This document shows, piece after piece, positions 16,024 to 25,818 of a stretch of DNA of 64,000 bases; position 1 is the stretch's first letter; each line of letters opens with the position of its first letter. Location of the stretch: positions 696,501 to 760,500 of the forward strand of contig NZ_CP034683.1 of the NCBI RefSeq assembly GCF_003990335.1, read 5' to 3'. Both the position numbers and the translations under genes were made by a program. The stretch is from Rheinheimera mangrovi (GTDB lineage Bacteria > Pseudomonadota > Gammaproteobacteria > Enterobacterales > Alteromonadaceae). The notes below the pieces were generated by a model. The model was not told the origin of the DNA. It did not search any database and saw only the letters and a program-made list of their open reading frames with translations.

Positions 16024-17433
16024 TTATTCCATATTCAGTTCTTTCAGCTTACGCGTTAGCGTATTACGGCCCCAACCCAAGCGTTTGGCCGCGTCCTGTT
16101 TATGGCCATGGGTGTAATGTAAAGCCTGCTGTAATACTATTTTTTCAAACTCTGGTCCCGCTTCAGCCAGAATGTTCTCCTCGCCAGCATTGAGTTTTTG
16201 ACTGACCCAGGCTGCTAAAGCATCTTGCCAGCTTTGCTGGCCGCCAGGAACCGAACTGACAACCACTTTAGGCGCACTGGTAAGCTCTGGGGGTAAGTCA
16301 GATAGCAGTACTTGTTTGCCACTGGCCATCACTGTTAACCAACGGCAGCTGTTTTCCAGTTGACGCACATTACCTGGCCAATCGAGCTGAGCTAAAAACT
16401 TCTCCGTTTCGCTGGCCAGACTTTTTGCTTCAACATTCAGCTCACGCGCCGCTTGTTGCAGAAAATGCTGTGCCAGTTTAGGAATATCCTGCTTACGGTC
16501 TTTCAATGCCGGAATTTGAATTCGGATCACATTCAGGCGATGAAATAAATCTTCACGGAATTTACCTTCGGCCACCAGAATTTCAAGATTCTGGTGGGTG
16601 GCGGCAATGATACGTACATCCACACTAATGCCCTGATGACCACCAACCCGATAAAACTGGCCATCTGCCAACACCCTTAACAAACGGGTTTGCACGTCCA
16701 GCGGCATATCACCAATTTCATCGAGGAATAAAGTGCCACCATCAGCTTGTTCAAAGCGGCCTTTTCGCAAATTGGCTGCGCCGGTAAAGGCCCCTTTTTC
16801 ATGGCCAAACAGCTCGGATTCAATTAAATCTTTTGGAATAGCCGCCATATTCAACGCAATAAAAGCCTGCTCTGAACGGGGACTGTGTTTATGCAGTGCA
16901 TGCGCCACTAACTCTTTGCCTGTACCGGACTGACCATTGATCAGTACACTGATGCTGGAGCGCGACAAACGGCCGATGGCGCGAAACACTTCCTGCATGG
17001 CAGGCGCTTCACCGATAATTTCCGGTACTTCTGTTTGCACTACGGCCTGTTGTTTTGGCTGTTTCGCCTGACTATGAGCCAAAGCCCGTTGAATAAGCGA
17101 CACCGCTTCATTGATATCAAAAGGTTTGGGCAGGTATTCAAAAGCGCCTTTTTTAAAGGCATTGACTGCACTATCCAGATCCGAATGTGCCGTCATAATA
17201 ATCACTGGCAACTCGGGTGATAATTCCTGCAATTTGGTCAGCAATGCCATACCATCTGTACCTGGCATCCGAATATCAGATACCACAACAGTCGGCTGTT
17301 CATACTGTAAACGTTGCAACATTAAATCGGCCGAAGCATAACTTTCGCAGGCTATATCTGCCCGAGCTAATGCTTTCTCCAATACCCAGCGGATCGAATT
17401 GTCATCATCAATAATCCAGACTACTTGCTGCAT
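16024..17433 (-). CDS. glnG: Nitrogen regulator NtrC (NR-I), sigma-54 activator
   Basis: A 469-aa enhancer-binding protein: receiver domain (phospho-acceptor Asp53 in VSDIRMPG), AAA+ domain with Walker A GQSGTGKE, the sigma-54-contacting GAFTGA loop and Walker B GGTLFLDEIGD, and a C-terminal Fis-type HTH (DAAKRLGWGRNTLTRKLKEL). It activates glnA and other nitrogen genes at sigma-54 promoters. It overlaps glnL by 13 bp. NtrC-like sites occur upstream of glnA in this window. Confidence 0.96.
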   Translation of the reverse strand: MQQVVWIIDDDNSIRWVLEKALARADIACESYASADLMLQRLQYEQPTVVVSDIRMPGTDGMALLTKLQELSPELPVIIMTAHSDLDSAVNAFKKGAFEYLPKPFDINEAVSLIQRALAHSQAKQPKQQAVVQTEVPEIIGEAPAMQEVFRAIGRLSRSSISVLINGQSGTGKELVAHALHKHSPRSEQAFIALNMAAIPKDLIESELFGHEKGAFTGAANLRKGRFEQADGGTLFLDEIGDMPLDVQTRLLRVLADGQFYRVGGHQGISVDVRIIAATHQNLEILVAEGKFREDLFHRLNVIRIQIPALKDRKQDIPKLAQHFLQQAARELNVEAKSLASETEKFLAQLDWPGNVRQLENSCRWLTVMASGKQVLLSDLPPELTSAPKVVVSSVPGGQQSWQDALAAWVSQKLNAGEENILAEAGPEFEKIVLQQALHYTHGHKQDAAKRLGWGRNTLTRKLKELNME

Positions 17434-18515
17434 TGTTCTTCTCCAGAGTTATTGAGCGGTAAATACAAAGTAAAAGCGGTTTGCCCCGGCCAGCTTTCGC
17501 AGTCAATCCAACCACCGTGTTGGTGAATTAAGGTTTGAGCTATCGACAAACCTAAGCCTGTACCTCCAGGTTTGCCTGTGACCATAGGGAAAAATAAGGT
17601 GTCTTTAATTTCAGGTGGAATACCAGGGCCGTTGTCTATCACTTTGACTGCCGCTACTAAGCGGTGGCGACGGCCATGAATGGTATGCTGATTTAATATC
17701 CGGGTTTGTAAAGTGATTTGGCCACCTTCAGTCAGCACCTGCTGGGCATTGCCAACAATATTCAGTAGTGCTTGTTCAATCAGTTCAGGGTCGAAGGAAA
17801 AGTCCGGAATGCTGGGATCATAGTCTCTGACAAACTGAACATGAGTAGGGTTGTCCATTTGGGCCAGTTGGCTGACCCTTTCGAGCACCTGATGCACATT
17901 TGAGGATTTTTTACTCGGCGCTTTATAAGGGCCTAGTAATCGGTCGACCAGATTACGTAACCGGTCTGCCTGCGCAATAATAAGCTGAGTGTATTCCTTT
18001 TGATCGTCGTTCAGTGATTCTTCCAACAACTGAGCTGCACCACGTAAACCACCTAAAGGGTTTTTAATTTCATGGGCTAAACCCCGAATTAGTTCCCGAG
18101 CCGCTAAATGCTGGTGCTGCTGCAAACTTTCCAGACTGATTTTGCGTTGCTGATCTACCTGACGTAATTCCAGCATCAGGGCTAAATGGGGCTGTTCAAT
18201 CAGATTGACGGTCACGTCGAGTAAAATATGCCGGCCATCTAACAATACCGCTTGTACATCACTGATGCCAAAGCCTTGCCTGTTTTGCAGTGCGGTTAAA
18301 AAGAAGCTGGAGGTTAAATCCGTGTACTGAAATAAGGTAAAAAAGTACTGCTGCGCTAGTCGTTTTTCGCCCACACCAAACATCGCCGAACTGGCGGTAT
18401 TAAAATACTGCACCTGCAACTGGCTATCTAACACCAAAATGGCGGTGCTGAGTTGATCGGTAAAGTCGGTGGTGGAAAAATCCATCGTCTTTTGTTGTTG
18501 GGTCACTGCGCTCAC
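17421..18515 (-). CDS. glnL: Nitrogen sensor kinase/phosphatase NtrB (NR-II)
   Basis: A 364-aa soluble histidine kinase. N-terminal PAS domain (about residues 18-120), HisKA box RGLAHEIKNPLGGLRGA with His148, N box (ALLNIVGNAQQ), G1 (DNGPGIP) and G2 (GGTGLGLSIA). It phosphorylates or dephosphorylates NtrC according to PII status. It is coupled to glnG by overlap and lies downstream of the DUF4124 gene and glnA. Confidence 0.95.
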   Translation of the reverse strand: MSAVTQQQKTMDFSTTDFTDQLSTAILVLDSQLQVQYFNTASSAMFGVGEKRLAQQYFFTLFQYTDLTSSFFLTALQNRQGFGISDVQAVLLDGRHILLDVTVNLIEQPHLALMLELRQVDQQRKISLESLQQHQHLAARELIRGLAHEIKNPLGGLRGAAQLLEESLNDDQKEYTQLIIAQADRLRNLVDRLLGPYKAPSKKSSNVHQVLERVSQLAQMDNPTHVQFVRDYDPSIPDFSFDPELIEQALLNIVGNAQQVLTEGGQITLQTRILNQHTIHGRRHRLVAAVKVIDNGPGIPPEIKDTLFFPMVTGKPGGTGLGLSIAQTLIHQHGGWIDCESWPGQTAFTLYLPLNNSGEEQCSK

Positions 18516-18585
18516 CTATTGCACCAAAGTGGTGCTTCAATTTCACAGTGTACTGCAAAATCGGACGGATCACCGTCAAAACGCA

Positions 18586-19098
18586 CTATTTTGGTGAAGC
18601 TATTGTAGTTTTACGTAAGTAAAAGGTTGTTACAGCACTTTCTGCAATTAGCTTGCCGTTTTGATCAAGGGCCTGAAGTTGGAGTTGATGTTCACCTCGC
18701 TCGACGCCAAGCAAGCGAAAGTTGCTGCTTTGTTGCAATGGGCTTTGTTGATTGCCATCAAGAACTAACCGCAGTTTGTGGTGATCGGCCAGTGGTGGGC
18801 TGACATCACTTTGTACAGCCACTTCACCTTGATTCGAAAGCACAGTGGCTTCCATTGCAGGGTTGACTATAGTGAGTTGATAGGGTGCTGCTTCGTCTGT
18901 GAATGAAGCTATGGGGTCTAACCGGGTGTCTTGTTGAGGTTGCTGGCTTTGCAGCGACACTTTCAATTCCAGCTTTTTGGAACCGGCAACAGGTTGGTCT
19001 GAATACAGAGGGACACCATTTTTATCTACGCTGACATAAACCTGTTGGCCCAAGGTGTTGGCACAGACTAAAGCAAAAAACAGGATCAGCTTATTCAT
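18586..19098 (-). CDS. DUF4124-domain exported protein
   Basis: A 170-aa protein. Signal peptide at residues 1-18, then the DUF4124 pattern VYVSVDKNGVPLYSDQP, a linker, and an Ig-like beta segment (PYQLTIVNPAMEATVLSNQG ... LRLVLDGNQQ ... LQLQALDQNGKLIAESAV). Proteins of this kind commonly sit between glnA and glnL in related gammaproteobacteria (recalled context). The ATG at 19098 is chosen because the signal peptide starts there; the frame is open 60 bases further. Function unknown. Confidence 0.75.
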   Translation of the reverse strand: MNKLILFFALVCANTLGQQVYVSVDKNGVPLYSDQPVAGSKKLELKVSLQSQQPQQDTRLDPIASFTDEAAPYQLTIVNPAMEATVLSNQGEVAVQSDVSPPLADHHKLRLVLDGNQQSPLQQSSNFRLLGVERGEHQLQLQALDQNGKLIAESAVTTFYLRKTTIASPK

Positions 19099-19170
19099 GT
19101 AAACCCGAATGGTGGTTGCTGCTGTATTCACTCTAATCCGTCCAGCCACAGATCTCAAATTTCAGTCAAA

Positions 19171-19197
19171 GAAAAACCCGCGTCAGGCGCGGGTTTT
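19171..19197 (-). terminator. Terminator of glnA
   Basis: AAAACCCGCG/CGCGGGTTTT perfect 10-bp stem with a five-base loop; on the minus strand it is followed by T's, placing it just after glnA. It would limit read-through into the DUF4124-glnLG genes. Confidence 0.88.
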
Positions 19198-19239
19198 GCT
19201 GGTCAAAACAGCGGATGAAAGGCTGTTTTAAACCTGGTG

Positions 19240-20649
19240 TTATACGCTGTAATACAGTTCGTATTCCAGTGGATGAACTGCAACAGAAACACGTTTGGCT
19301 TCAGCACGTTTCATTTCGATGTACGCATCGATCATAGCGTCAGACATGACGCCGCCTTTAGTGAAGATAGCGCGGTTTGCATCCAGTGCATCCAGAGCTT
19401 CGTCTAAAGAACCACAAACCTGAGGGATCAGTGCTTCTTCTTCTGGTGGCAGGTCATACAAGTCTTTATCCATAGCATCGCCTGGGTGGATCTTGTTCTG
19501 GATACCATCTAAACCAGCCATTAACTGAGCTACGAAAGCTAGGTACGGGTTAGCAGCCGGATCCGGGAAACGCACTTCGATACGACGTGCTTTAGCACTT
19601 GGTACCAGAGGGATACGGATAGAAGCTGAACGGTTACGGGCTGAATAAGCCAGCATTACCGGAGCTTCGAAGTGTGGTACTAAACGCTTGTACGAGTTGG
19701 TAGAAGGGTTAGTGAAGGCATTGATTGCTTTCGCGTGCTTGATGATACCGCCGATGTAGTACAGCGCAGTTTCAGACAAACCAGCATATTTATCACCAGC
19801 AAACAGGTTTACACCATCTTTTGCTAATGATTGGTGACAGTGCATACCTGAACCGTTATCGCCAACCAGTGGTTTTGGCATAAAGGTTACAGTTTTGCCG
19901 TACAGGTTAGCTACGTTGTGAACAACGTATTTCAGTACCTGAATTTCGTCAGCTTTCTTAGTTAAAGTATTGAAACGAGTTGCGATTTCGTTCTGGCCAG
20001 CAGTAGCAACTTCGTGGTGGTGAGCTTCAACGACCTGACCCATTTCTTCCAGCACTACACACATAGCGCTACGGATGTCGTGGTGTTGATCTACTGGAGG
20101 AACCGGGAAGTAACCGCCTTTGATGCCAGGACGGTGTGCTTTGTTACCGCCTTCGTATACTTTGTCTGAGTTCCATGCAGCTTCAGCAGAATCGATAGCG
20201 AAGAAAGCTGTAGACATAGTGTTTTTGAAACGCACGTCATCAAACATGAACCACTCTGGCTCAGGTCCAAACAATACAGTGTCAGCGATACCGGTTGATT
20301 TCAGGTACTCTTCGGCACGTTTAGCGATAGAGCGTGGGCAGCGCTCATAACCTTGCATAGTGCTAGGCTCGATTACGTCACAAGTAATGTTGACTGTCGT
20401 TTCTTCTGAGAACGGGTCCAGTAACATGGTGTTTGCCTGAGGCATCAGGATCATGTCTGAGTCATTGATACCTTTCCAGCCCGCGATTGAAGAACCGTCG
20501 AACATTTTACCGTCTTCAAAGAAATCTTCGTTGATCTGGCTGACTGGAATAGTCACGTGTTGTTCTTTACCTTTGGTATCTGTAAAGCGTAAATCAACGA
20601 ATCTTACGTCGTTCTCTTTGATAAAACTCAGTACTGTAGATGCAGACAT
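19240..20649 (-). CDS. glnA: Glutamine synthetase type I
   Basis: A 469-aa dodecameric GS that makes glutamine from glutamate, ammonia and ATP. Visible are the N-terminal [13 protein letters not shown] beta-grasp, DGSSIAGW latch, [10 protein letters not shown] metal-site Glu residues, [10 protein letters not shown], the ATP-site [14 protein letters not shown], and the adenylylation loop [10 protein letters not shown] with the modifiable Tyr (about 398). Length equals the enterobacterial enzyme. It is driven by a sigma-54 promoter with NtrC-like enhancers. Confidence 0.97.
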   Translation of the reverse strand: MSASTVLSFIKENDVRFVDLRFTDTKGKEQHVTIPVSQINEDFFEDGKMFDGSSIAGWKGINDSDMILMPQANTMLLDPFSEETTVNITCDVIEPSTMQGYERCPRSIAKRAEEYLKSTGIADTVLFGPEPEWFMFDDVRFKNTMSTAFFAIDSAEAAWNSDKVYEGGNKAHRPGIKGGYFPVPPVDQHHDIRSAMCVVLEEMGQVVEAHHHEVATAGQNEIATRFNTLTKKADEIQVLKYVVHNVANLYGKTVTFMPKPLVGDNGSGMHCHQSLAKDGVNLFAGDKYAGLSETALYYIGGIIKHAKAINAFTNPSTNSYKRLVPHFEAPVMLAYSARNRSASIRIPLVPSAKARRIEVRFPDPAANPYLAFVAQLMAGLDGIQNKIHPGDAMDKDLYDLPPEEEALIPQVCGSLDEALDALDANRAIFTKGGVMSDAMIDAYIEMKRAEAKRVSVAVHPLEYELYYSV

Positions 20650-20735
20650 GCATTCCTCCGGTTTGTGCTATTGACGGGTGTGTTGAGCACACCTGTTATA
20701 TAATGCTGGCTTAGGCCAAAGCTTTGCGCATTCTG

Positions 20736-20753
20736 ATGCCATTCTTATGCCAA
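20736..20753 (-). promoter_or_regulatory. Sigma-54 promoter of glnA
   Basis: On the minus strand TTGGCATAAGAATGGCAT gives GG-N10-GC with a TGGCA -24 element. It lies 87 to 104 bases upstream of the glnA ATG. A transcript from here would have a leader of about 75 bases. The intergenic region to typA (20650-21101) holds this, two enhancer-like sites and the typA promoter. Confidence 0.72.
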
Positions 20754-20814
20754 AGATTTAGCTCATTGATCTGTAATGGTTTTTTATAGTGTCGCCTCCT
20801 AATGATGCAAGCTT

Positions 20815-20872
20815 TTGCATTATTGTGGTGCAATGTTGCCTCATTGTGAGGCAAGAGCCCCAGCTTGGTGCT
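20815..20872 (-). promoter_or_regulatory. Two NtrC-like enhancer sites upstream of glnA
   Basis: Minus-strand TTGCACCACAATAATGCAA (20815-20833) and AGCACCAAGCTGGGGCT (20856-20872) resemble the NtrC consensus GCACCA-N3-TGGTGC; the second matches in 11 of 12 half-site bases. They lie about 65-120 bp upstream of the -24 element, the usual distance for glnA enhancers. Confidence 0.65.
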
Positions 20873-21101
20873 TTTATAAATAAACACCACTTAAAATAGC
20901 AAGTTTCATCGCGCTGTCACTGAAAAACCATGAAATATATAGGCTGGCTCTATGGATGCAAAAATAAGCCGCTTCAGATCACAGTTAATTTTTCTTTCTG
21001 TGTAAAAACAGAGTAGAATACGCGCCCTTGAATTCGAGCAACTTTTAGTCAATGCCTAGTGGTCAGGTTTATGGTCAGCTAGTGCCACAGAGGAAATACA
21101 A

Positions 21102-22934
21102 ATGAGCGGAACCGCTTCAGCAATAGAAAAACTGCGTAATATCGCCATTATCGCGCACGTTGACCATGGTAAAACCACCCTGGTTGATAAGTTACTGCAA
21201 CAATCAGGTACTTTCGATTCCCGTGCTAAATTGCAGGAACGTGTGATGGACTCTAACGCTCAGGAATCCGAGCGTGGCATTACTATTTTGGCCAAAAACA
21301 CTTCTGTGCGCTGGAACGGCTACCATATCAACATTCTGGACACTCCAGGTCACGCCGATTTCGGTGGTGAAGTTGAACGTGTATTGTCTATGGCCGACTC
21401 TGTATTGTTGCTGGTAGACGCTGTTGAAGGCCCAATGCCACAGACGCGTTTCGTAACTCAAAAAGCCTTTGCCCACGGTTTAAAGCCTATTGTGGTTGTG
21501 AATAAAATTGACCGTCCGGGTGCACGTCCTGATTGGGTTATTGACCAGGTATTTGACCTGTTCGATAACTTGGGTGCCACTGACGAACAGTTAGATTTCC
21601 CTGTAGTTTATGCATCAGCGATCAACGGCTGGGCTACTCTGGATTACAACGAACCAAAAACTGATATCAACGATTTGTTCGCAGCCATTGTTGAGCACGT
21701 AGCTCCACCAGCTGTTGAGCTGAACGGTGATACTCAGTTACAGGTGTCTCAGCTGGATTACTCCAGTTACTTAGGCATTATCGGTATTGGTCGTATCAAG
21801 CGTGGTACTTTAAAGCCAAACCAGCAGGTTACTATTTTAGGTGCTGATGGTTCCAAACGTAACGCTAAAGTAGGCCAGGTATTTGGTTATTTAGGTCTGG
21901 AACGTATTGAAGCGACTGAAGCCAACGCTGGTGACATCGTTGCCTTCACTGGTTTAGGCGAACTGAAAATCTCCGATACCATTTGTGCTCCGACTAATCT
22001 GGAAGCATTACCAGCTCTGCAAGTGGATGAACCAACAGTCACTATGACCTTCCAGGTCAATACCTCTCCGTTTGCGGGTAAAGAAGGTAAGTTTGTTACT
22101 TCACGTCAGATTTTAGAACGCTTAAATGCGGAACTGAAACACAACGTAGCTTTACGTGTTGAAGAAACTGAAGACGGTGATAAATTCAAAGTGTCTGGCC
22201 GTGGTGAACTGCATTTAGGCGTTCTGATCGAAAACATGCGCCGTGAAGGCTTCGAACTGGCTGTATCTCGTCCTGAAGTGATCATGAAAGTGATCGATGG
22301 CGAGAAAATGGAACCTATGGAAAACGTCACTATCGACGTGGAAGAACAGCACCAGGGTTCTATCATGGAGAAAATGGGCGAGCGTAAAGCTGAAATGACC
22401 AACATGCAGCCGGACGGTAAAGGCCGTATCCGTATGGATTTCCAAATGCCTAGCCGTGGTTTGATTGGTTTCCGTACAGAGTTTATGACTATCACTTCTG
22501 GTACTGGCCTGATGTACAACAGCTTCGATCACTATGGTCCATACAAAGGCGGTACCATTGGCCAGCGTATGAACGGCGTATTGATTTCTAACGCTATGGG
22601 TAAAGCCGCAGGTTATGCGATTTTCTCTCTGCAGGAACGTGGTCGTATGTTTATCGGTCATGCTGAAGAAGTGTACGAAGGTCAGGTGATCGGTATTCAC
22701 AGCCGTAGTAATGACTTAACTGTAAACTGCTTAAAAGGCAAACAGTTAACTAACGTTCGTGCTTCTGGTACTGATGAAGCTATCAACCTGGTTCCACCAA
22801 TCCGTTACACTCTGGAACAAGCTCTGGAATTTATCGATGATGACGAACTGGTTGAAGTAACACCACTGTCAATTCGTATCCGTAAGCGTCACTTGACTGA
22901 AAACGACCGTAAACGTGCTGGCCGCGCCGGTTAA
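21102..22934 (+). CDS. typA: Ribosome-associated GTPase TypA/BipA
   Basis: A 610-aa translational GTPase related to EF-G, involved in 50S assembly and stress adaptation. P-loop [10 protein letters not shown] (residues 18-27), switch motifs RGITI and [22 protein letters not shown] for guanine, then domains II, III and V and the BipA-specific C-terminal domain. Length is typical. It stands alone, divergent from glnA. TAGAAT at 21014 is a possible -10 element. Confidence 0.97.
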   Translation: MSGTASAIEKLRNIAIIAHVDHGKTTLVDKLLQQSGTFDSRAKLQERVMDSNAQESERGITILAKNTSVRWNGYHINILDTPGHADFGGEVERVLSMADSVLLLVDAVEGPMPQTRFVTQKAFAHGLKPIVVVNKIDRPGARPDWVIDQVFDLFDNLGATDEQLDFPVVYASAINGWATLDYNEPKTDINDLFAAIVEHVAPPAVELNGDTQLQVSQLDYSSYLGIIGIGRIKRGTLKPNQQVTILGADGSKRNAKVGQVFGYLGLERIEATEANAGDIVAFTGLGELKISDTICAPTNLEALPALQVDEPTVTMTFQVNTSPFAGKEGKFVTSRQILERLNAELKHNVALRVEETEDGDKFKVSGRGELHLGVLIENMRREGFELAVSRPEVIMKVIDGEKMEPMENVTIDVEEQHQGSIMEKMGERKAEMTNMQPDGKGRIRMDFQMPSRGLIGFRTEFMTITSGTGLMYNSFDHYGPYKGGTIGQRMNGVLISNAMGKAAGYAIFSLQERGRMFIGHAEEVYEGQVIGIHSRSNDLTVNCLKGKQLTNVRASGTDEAINLVPPIRYTLEQALEFIDDDELVEVTPLSIRIRKRHLTENDRKRAGRAG

Positions 22935-22951
22935 TTACATCGTTTTAGTGT

Positions 22952-22978
22952 AAAAAACCGCCGCGAGGCGGTTTTTTG
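22952..22978 (+). terminator. Terminator of typA
   Basis: AAAAAACCGCC/GGCGGTTTTTT stem with a four-base GCGA loop. The 250 bases from here to the next gene show no further clear feature. Confidence 0.92.
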
Positions 22979-23229
22979 CTTTATGCATCTACGAGAAACT
23001 CAGGCTTTTACAGCCATAAAGCAAAGCTTATAACCGCCATTGTCAGGCTATGTCAGCAACGCATTACATCTGAACACCTATTGGCACAATTAATCACTTC
23101 AGTTTAATGAACGGACTAGGCTATAGTGAAGTCAATAGCTTAGGTACTTATTCAGAATGAATTGCTCGCTGCTGTTTTATCCTTGAAACAAGACGGCTTA
23201 GTGCTCTAAAGATATGAGTGGAGGTGTAT

Positions 23230-23763
23230 ATGCGTTTTATTAAATTGGGTGTACTGATGCTTTCTGCACTGGTCGGTACTGCAGCCATGGCGGGTGAAGT
23301 GAAGGTTGAATACAAAGACTATAAAAAGTTTACTGACATCAAACCTGCAAGCGAAACGAGAGGCAGTTTCGAAAAACGTACTATGGCCAGCTTTGATAAA
23401 ATTTTTGCTGATTTAGCAGGAAAGTTGCCAGAAGGTTATAGCTGGAACGTTGTTGTGACAGATATAGACTTGGCCGGTGATGTCAATCATATGTTCACTC
23501 AGACGGGTCAACAGATCCGTGTCATCAAAGAGATCTTTATTCCACGCATTAATTTCAGCTACACCTTGCTCGATCAAAACAAGGTTGTAGTTGCAGAAGA
23601 AAAAGATTTGAAGTTAAAAGATATGGGCTTTATGACCCGAATCAGCGGTGCCAGAGCAGACAGACCTTTTGAGCATGAACGTAGCATGCTGGAACGTTGG
23701 TTTAAAGACAGTATCGAGCCTGCAGTGCTCGCGCATCAACAGGGAAGTGTCAAAGCAAGCTAG
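23230..23763 (+). CDS. DUF3016-domain exported protein
   Basis: A 177-aa protein with a signal peptide (residues 1-21, cleavage at AMA-GE). The mature part has the DUF3016 style: V-x-Y-x-D-x-x-K-F-T-D, a central GYSWNVVVTDIDLAGDVNHM and a C-terminal ERSMLERWFKD. The function of the family is unknown. The ATG at 23230 follows GGAGG by five bases. It overlaps the next, convergent gene by 14 bp. Confidence 0.75.
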   Translation: MRFIKLGVLMLSALVGTAAMAGEVKVEYKDYKKFTDIKPASETRGSFEKRTMASFDKIFADLAGKLPEGYSWNVVVTDIDLAGDVNHMFTQTGQQIRVIKEIFIPRINFSYTLLDQNKVVVAEEKDLKLKDMGFMTRISGARADRPFEHERSMLERWFKDSIEPAVLAHQQGSVKAS

Positions 23764-24049
23764 CTATCTCCTTATAAATCGCAACAGCCTCCTCGCGGCT
23801 TAATTGACCACTGGAGGCTGCTTTTCCCAGGGTACTTGTCACCCGTATCGAATCTTGCCGTGTTTCTTCTTTTTGCTGCGCAGGTTCAGGCAAACTTGAT
23901 ACAACTTGTTGCTGTTTGCTTTGTTGTACAGCGGGTTCCAATTCCTTAGCAATGGCTGCACCAGGGTTAGGACGAGTTTGATTACCGGACAACGCAAATT
24001 GTCGCGCTTGTAGTTTTATGCTGTCTAATGAAGTTGTTAAGCTTGCCAT
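23750..24049 (-). CDS. Small hypothetical protein
   Basis: A 99-aa, Gln/Ser-rich, probably unstructured protein ending in a helix GQLSREEAVAIYKEIASLL. AAGGAG stands at a good distance from the ATG. Not recognised. The N-terminal MASLTTSLDSIKLQARQF and short C-terminal helix resemble small motility-associated proteins of related genera, but that is impression only. Confidence 0.55.
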   Translation of the reverse strand: MASLTTSLDSIKLQARQFALSGNQTRPNPGAAIAKELEPAVQQSKQQQVVSSLPEPAQQKEETRQDSIRVTSTLGKAASSGQLSREEAVAIYKEIASLL

Positions 24050-24132
24050 TTCATACTCCTTCTACTTAGTTAGAGTAGTGCAACGGCCTTTTGTCGTTAG
24101 AATAAATATCTATAATCAGGTGAAAAAATAAG

Positions 24133-24441
24133 CTATTTAGTTATTGCCTGGCGGAAATCTGCCAGAGTTTTGTGTAATAACTGAATTTGTTTCACCACGC
24201 GCTGTAAAGTGGCTGTATTAAATTGCTGGGTTTGGCGCATCGCTGCGACTTGTTCTGCCGCTTCACTTAAATACGGCATAAATCTGTTGCTGCTGACCTG
24301 AAAGCTTTTGTCGTTAACAAAAATGGTCTGATAGTTGCCATGGCCTTGTTGCTGGATATCCTCTAAAATCGCGTCTGCATCCAAAGCCTTGCGATACAGA
24401 TCTTTTAAATTCTGATCCAGTTGTTCCAGTAATTGTTCCAT
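24133..24441 (-). CDS. Hypothetical helical protein, possibly PriC-like
   Basis: A 102-aa, all-helical protein (LLEQLDQNLKDLYRKALDAD; SFQVSSNRFMPYLSEAAEQV; LQRVVKQIQLLHKTLADFRQ). The spacing of F...RF..YL.EA and the following helices resembles the PriC primosomal N'' family in a short form, but the match is weak. GGAG lies eight bases before the ATG. It is divergent from the MerC-like gene. Confidence 0.5.
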   Translation of the reverse strand: MEQLLEQLDQNLKDLYRKALDADAILEDIQQQGHGNYQTIFVNDKSFQVSSNRFMPYLSEAAEQVAAMRQTQQFNTATLQRVVKQIQLLHKTLADFRQAITK

Positions 24442-24564
24442 GTTTTTGTCTCCAAAAAATTTTCCGCATTATGCCACAGCCTTTGCCAGATGCCGATTGC
24501 GTCATAGTGCTTTTCGTTGTTGGCAGCAAAAGAATGGGCAGGGCGGTTTGTTTTTATTTTGATT

Positions 24565-24579
24565 TGTTATATTATATCA
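24565..24579. promoter_or_regulatory. Zur-box-like palindrome
   Basis: TGTTATA-T-TATATCA, one mismatch from a perfect TGTTATA-N-TATAACA palindrome, which is the core of the gammaproteobacterial Zur box. It lies 27 bases before the MerC-like start codon, where a repressor would block transcription. A zur gene occurs in this window at 54018-54467. Confidence 0.55.
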
Positions 24580-24605
24580 CTCTTTCAAAACCGGAGTGTC
24601 AAGTC

Positions 24606-25001
24606 GTGCTGAGTCAGGTTCGGAATACATTGGATAAAGTAGGTATAGCCATCACATCTTTGTGTGCTATTCATTGCATTATGCTGCCTGTGTTATTACC
24701 TGTATTGCCACTTCTGGGTTTAAGTGCCTGGCATAACCATGCTTTCGAGCGGATCATTTTGTTGATCACTATGGTGTTGGGTTTTATTACCTTGTTCGCC
24801 GGTTTTCACCGCTACCATAAAAAGATTTACCCTTTTTACTCGCTGTTTTTAGGTGGTTTTATCTATTGGCAAAAAGACATTTTTGGCCATGACTATGAGC
24901 ACTATATCCTGATTGTTGGCGCATCTTTTGTCGTGCTGGCGCATATCTTAAATATTCGCCTCTGCAACAAATGTCATAGTTGCGATAGCCACAAGCACTA
25001 A
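24606..25001 (+). CDS. MerC-domain membrane protein
   Basis: A 131-aa inner-membrane protein with four hydrophobic helices. The first holds the MerC-type Cys-x-x-x-x-Cys pair (SLCAIHCIMLPVLLPVLPLLG), and the C-terminus is Cys/His-rich (CNKCHSCDSHKH). MerC proteins move mercury. Chromosomal relatives without mer genes are thought to handle other metals; the adjacent Zur-like box suggests zinc. The GTG at 24606 follows GGAG by nine bases; the frame extends upstream but that part is not MerC-like. Confidence 0.78.
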   Translation: MLSQVRNTLDKVGIAITSLCAIHCIMLPVLLPVLPLLGLSAWHNHAFERIILLITMVLGFITLFAGFHRYHKKIYPFYSLFLGGFIYWQKDIFGHDYEHYILIVGASFVVLAHILNIRLCNKCHSCDSHKH

Positions 25002-25015
25002 GCTTTTTTGACCTG

Positions 25016-25699
25016 CTACCAGCTTCTGGCTTCCTGCGGATAATTACAAAAAATTCCATCTACACCCAACTGCTGCATCTTTTTTGCTGTGGCAGCGTCG
25101 TTGACTGTATAGACCCACACTTTTAAACCGCGTTGATGCGCATCCTTTACCATCTGTTGATTGATAAATCCTTTGTCGCAGTTCACTGACCAGGCGCCTA
25201 GTTCTGACGCAAAAGCGGCGTAATCCAGTGGCAATGAGGCTGTTAAAGCCCCTGTTTTTAAATCTGGTCTGTGGTTTTTTATATGCTGCAAAAGGTGATG
25301 ATTAAAAGAAGAGATCAACAGTTTGTCCGGATCTGTGCCTAGTTCTGTTTCAGCTTTTTTAAGTAGTTTTAATAAAGGCTCTGCTGTGTCAGCACCTTTG
25401 AGTTCGATATTCAGCAGGCTTTGGTTGTTTACCAGTTGCAGCACTTGCCATAAAGTGGGGACTTTCTGGCCAGAACCTGCATCCAGTTGCTGTAATTGCT
25501 TGAGTGTAAAATCCTGCAACAACCCTGTGCCGTTTGTGGTGCGGCTGACATTCTCGTCATGGATCACCACCAGCTGGTTTTCGACACAAAACACATCAAT
25601 TTCAATACCATTGGCTTTGGCTAGTAACGCTTGTTCAATCGCCAGCAAGGTATTTTCCGGATAAGAGCCACTGGCACCACGGTGGGCAATAATCTGCAT
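25016..25699 (-). CDS. Glycerophosphodiester phosphodiesterase (UgpQ-like)
   Basis: A 227-aa cytosolic GDPD hydrolysing glycerophosphodiesters to glycerol-3-phosphate. HRGASGSYPENT (residues 5-16) carries the first catalytic His and metal Glu; GIEIDVF and VIHDE supply the metal ligands and second His; WSVNCDKGFI and VWVYTVND close the TIM barrel. No signal peptide, so UgpQ-like rather than periplasmic GlpQ. GGAG precedes ATG 25699. Confidence 0.88.
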   Translation of the reverse strand: MQIIAHRGASGSYPENTLLAIEQALLAKANGIEIDVFCVENQLVVIHDENVSRTTNGTGLLQDFTLKQLQQLDAGSGQKVPTLWQVLQLVNNQSLLNIELKGADTAEPLLKLLKKAETELGTDPDKLLISSFNHHLLQHIKNHRPDLKTGALTASLPLDYAAFASELGAWSVNCDKGFINQQMVKDAHQRGLKVWVYTVNDAATAKKMQQLGVDGIFCNYPQEARSW

Positions 25700-25784
25700 T
25701 TGTGTTCTCCAGAAAGGTCGCAACAAGAGCCCGGCCTTCGCCGCTATCACCCCGACAGTAGCGACGTAACGTACATCCTGTACA

Positions 25785-25811
25785 TAAAAAAGCAGAGACT
25801 GAGCTCTGCTT
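25785..25811 (-). terminator. Terminator of psd
   Basis: Minus-strand AAGCAGAG/CTCTGCTT stem with a six-base loop and a T run, eight bases past the psd stop codon. Confidence 0.85.
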
Positions 25812-25818
25812 GATTTGT

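Noticed and set aside
22106..22700. Long antisense frames opposite typA
   Set aside because: They mirror the codon pattern of a highly conserved gene and have no start signals or recognisable protein features.
23081..23097. TTGGCAC possible sigma-54 -24 element before the DUF3016 gene
   Set aside because: The matching -12 GC is absent at the required distance.
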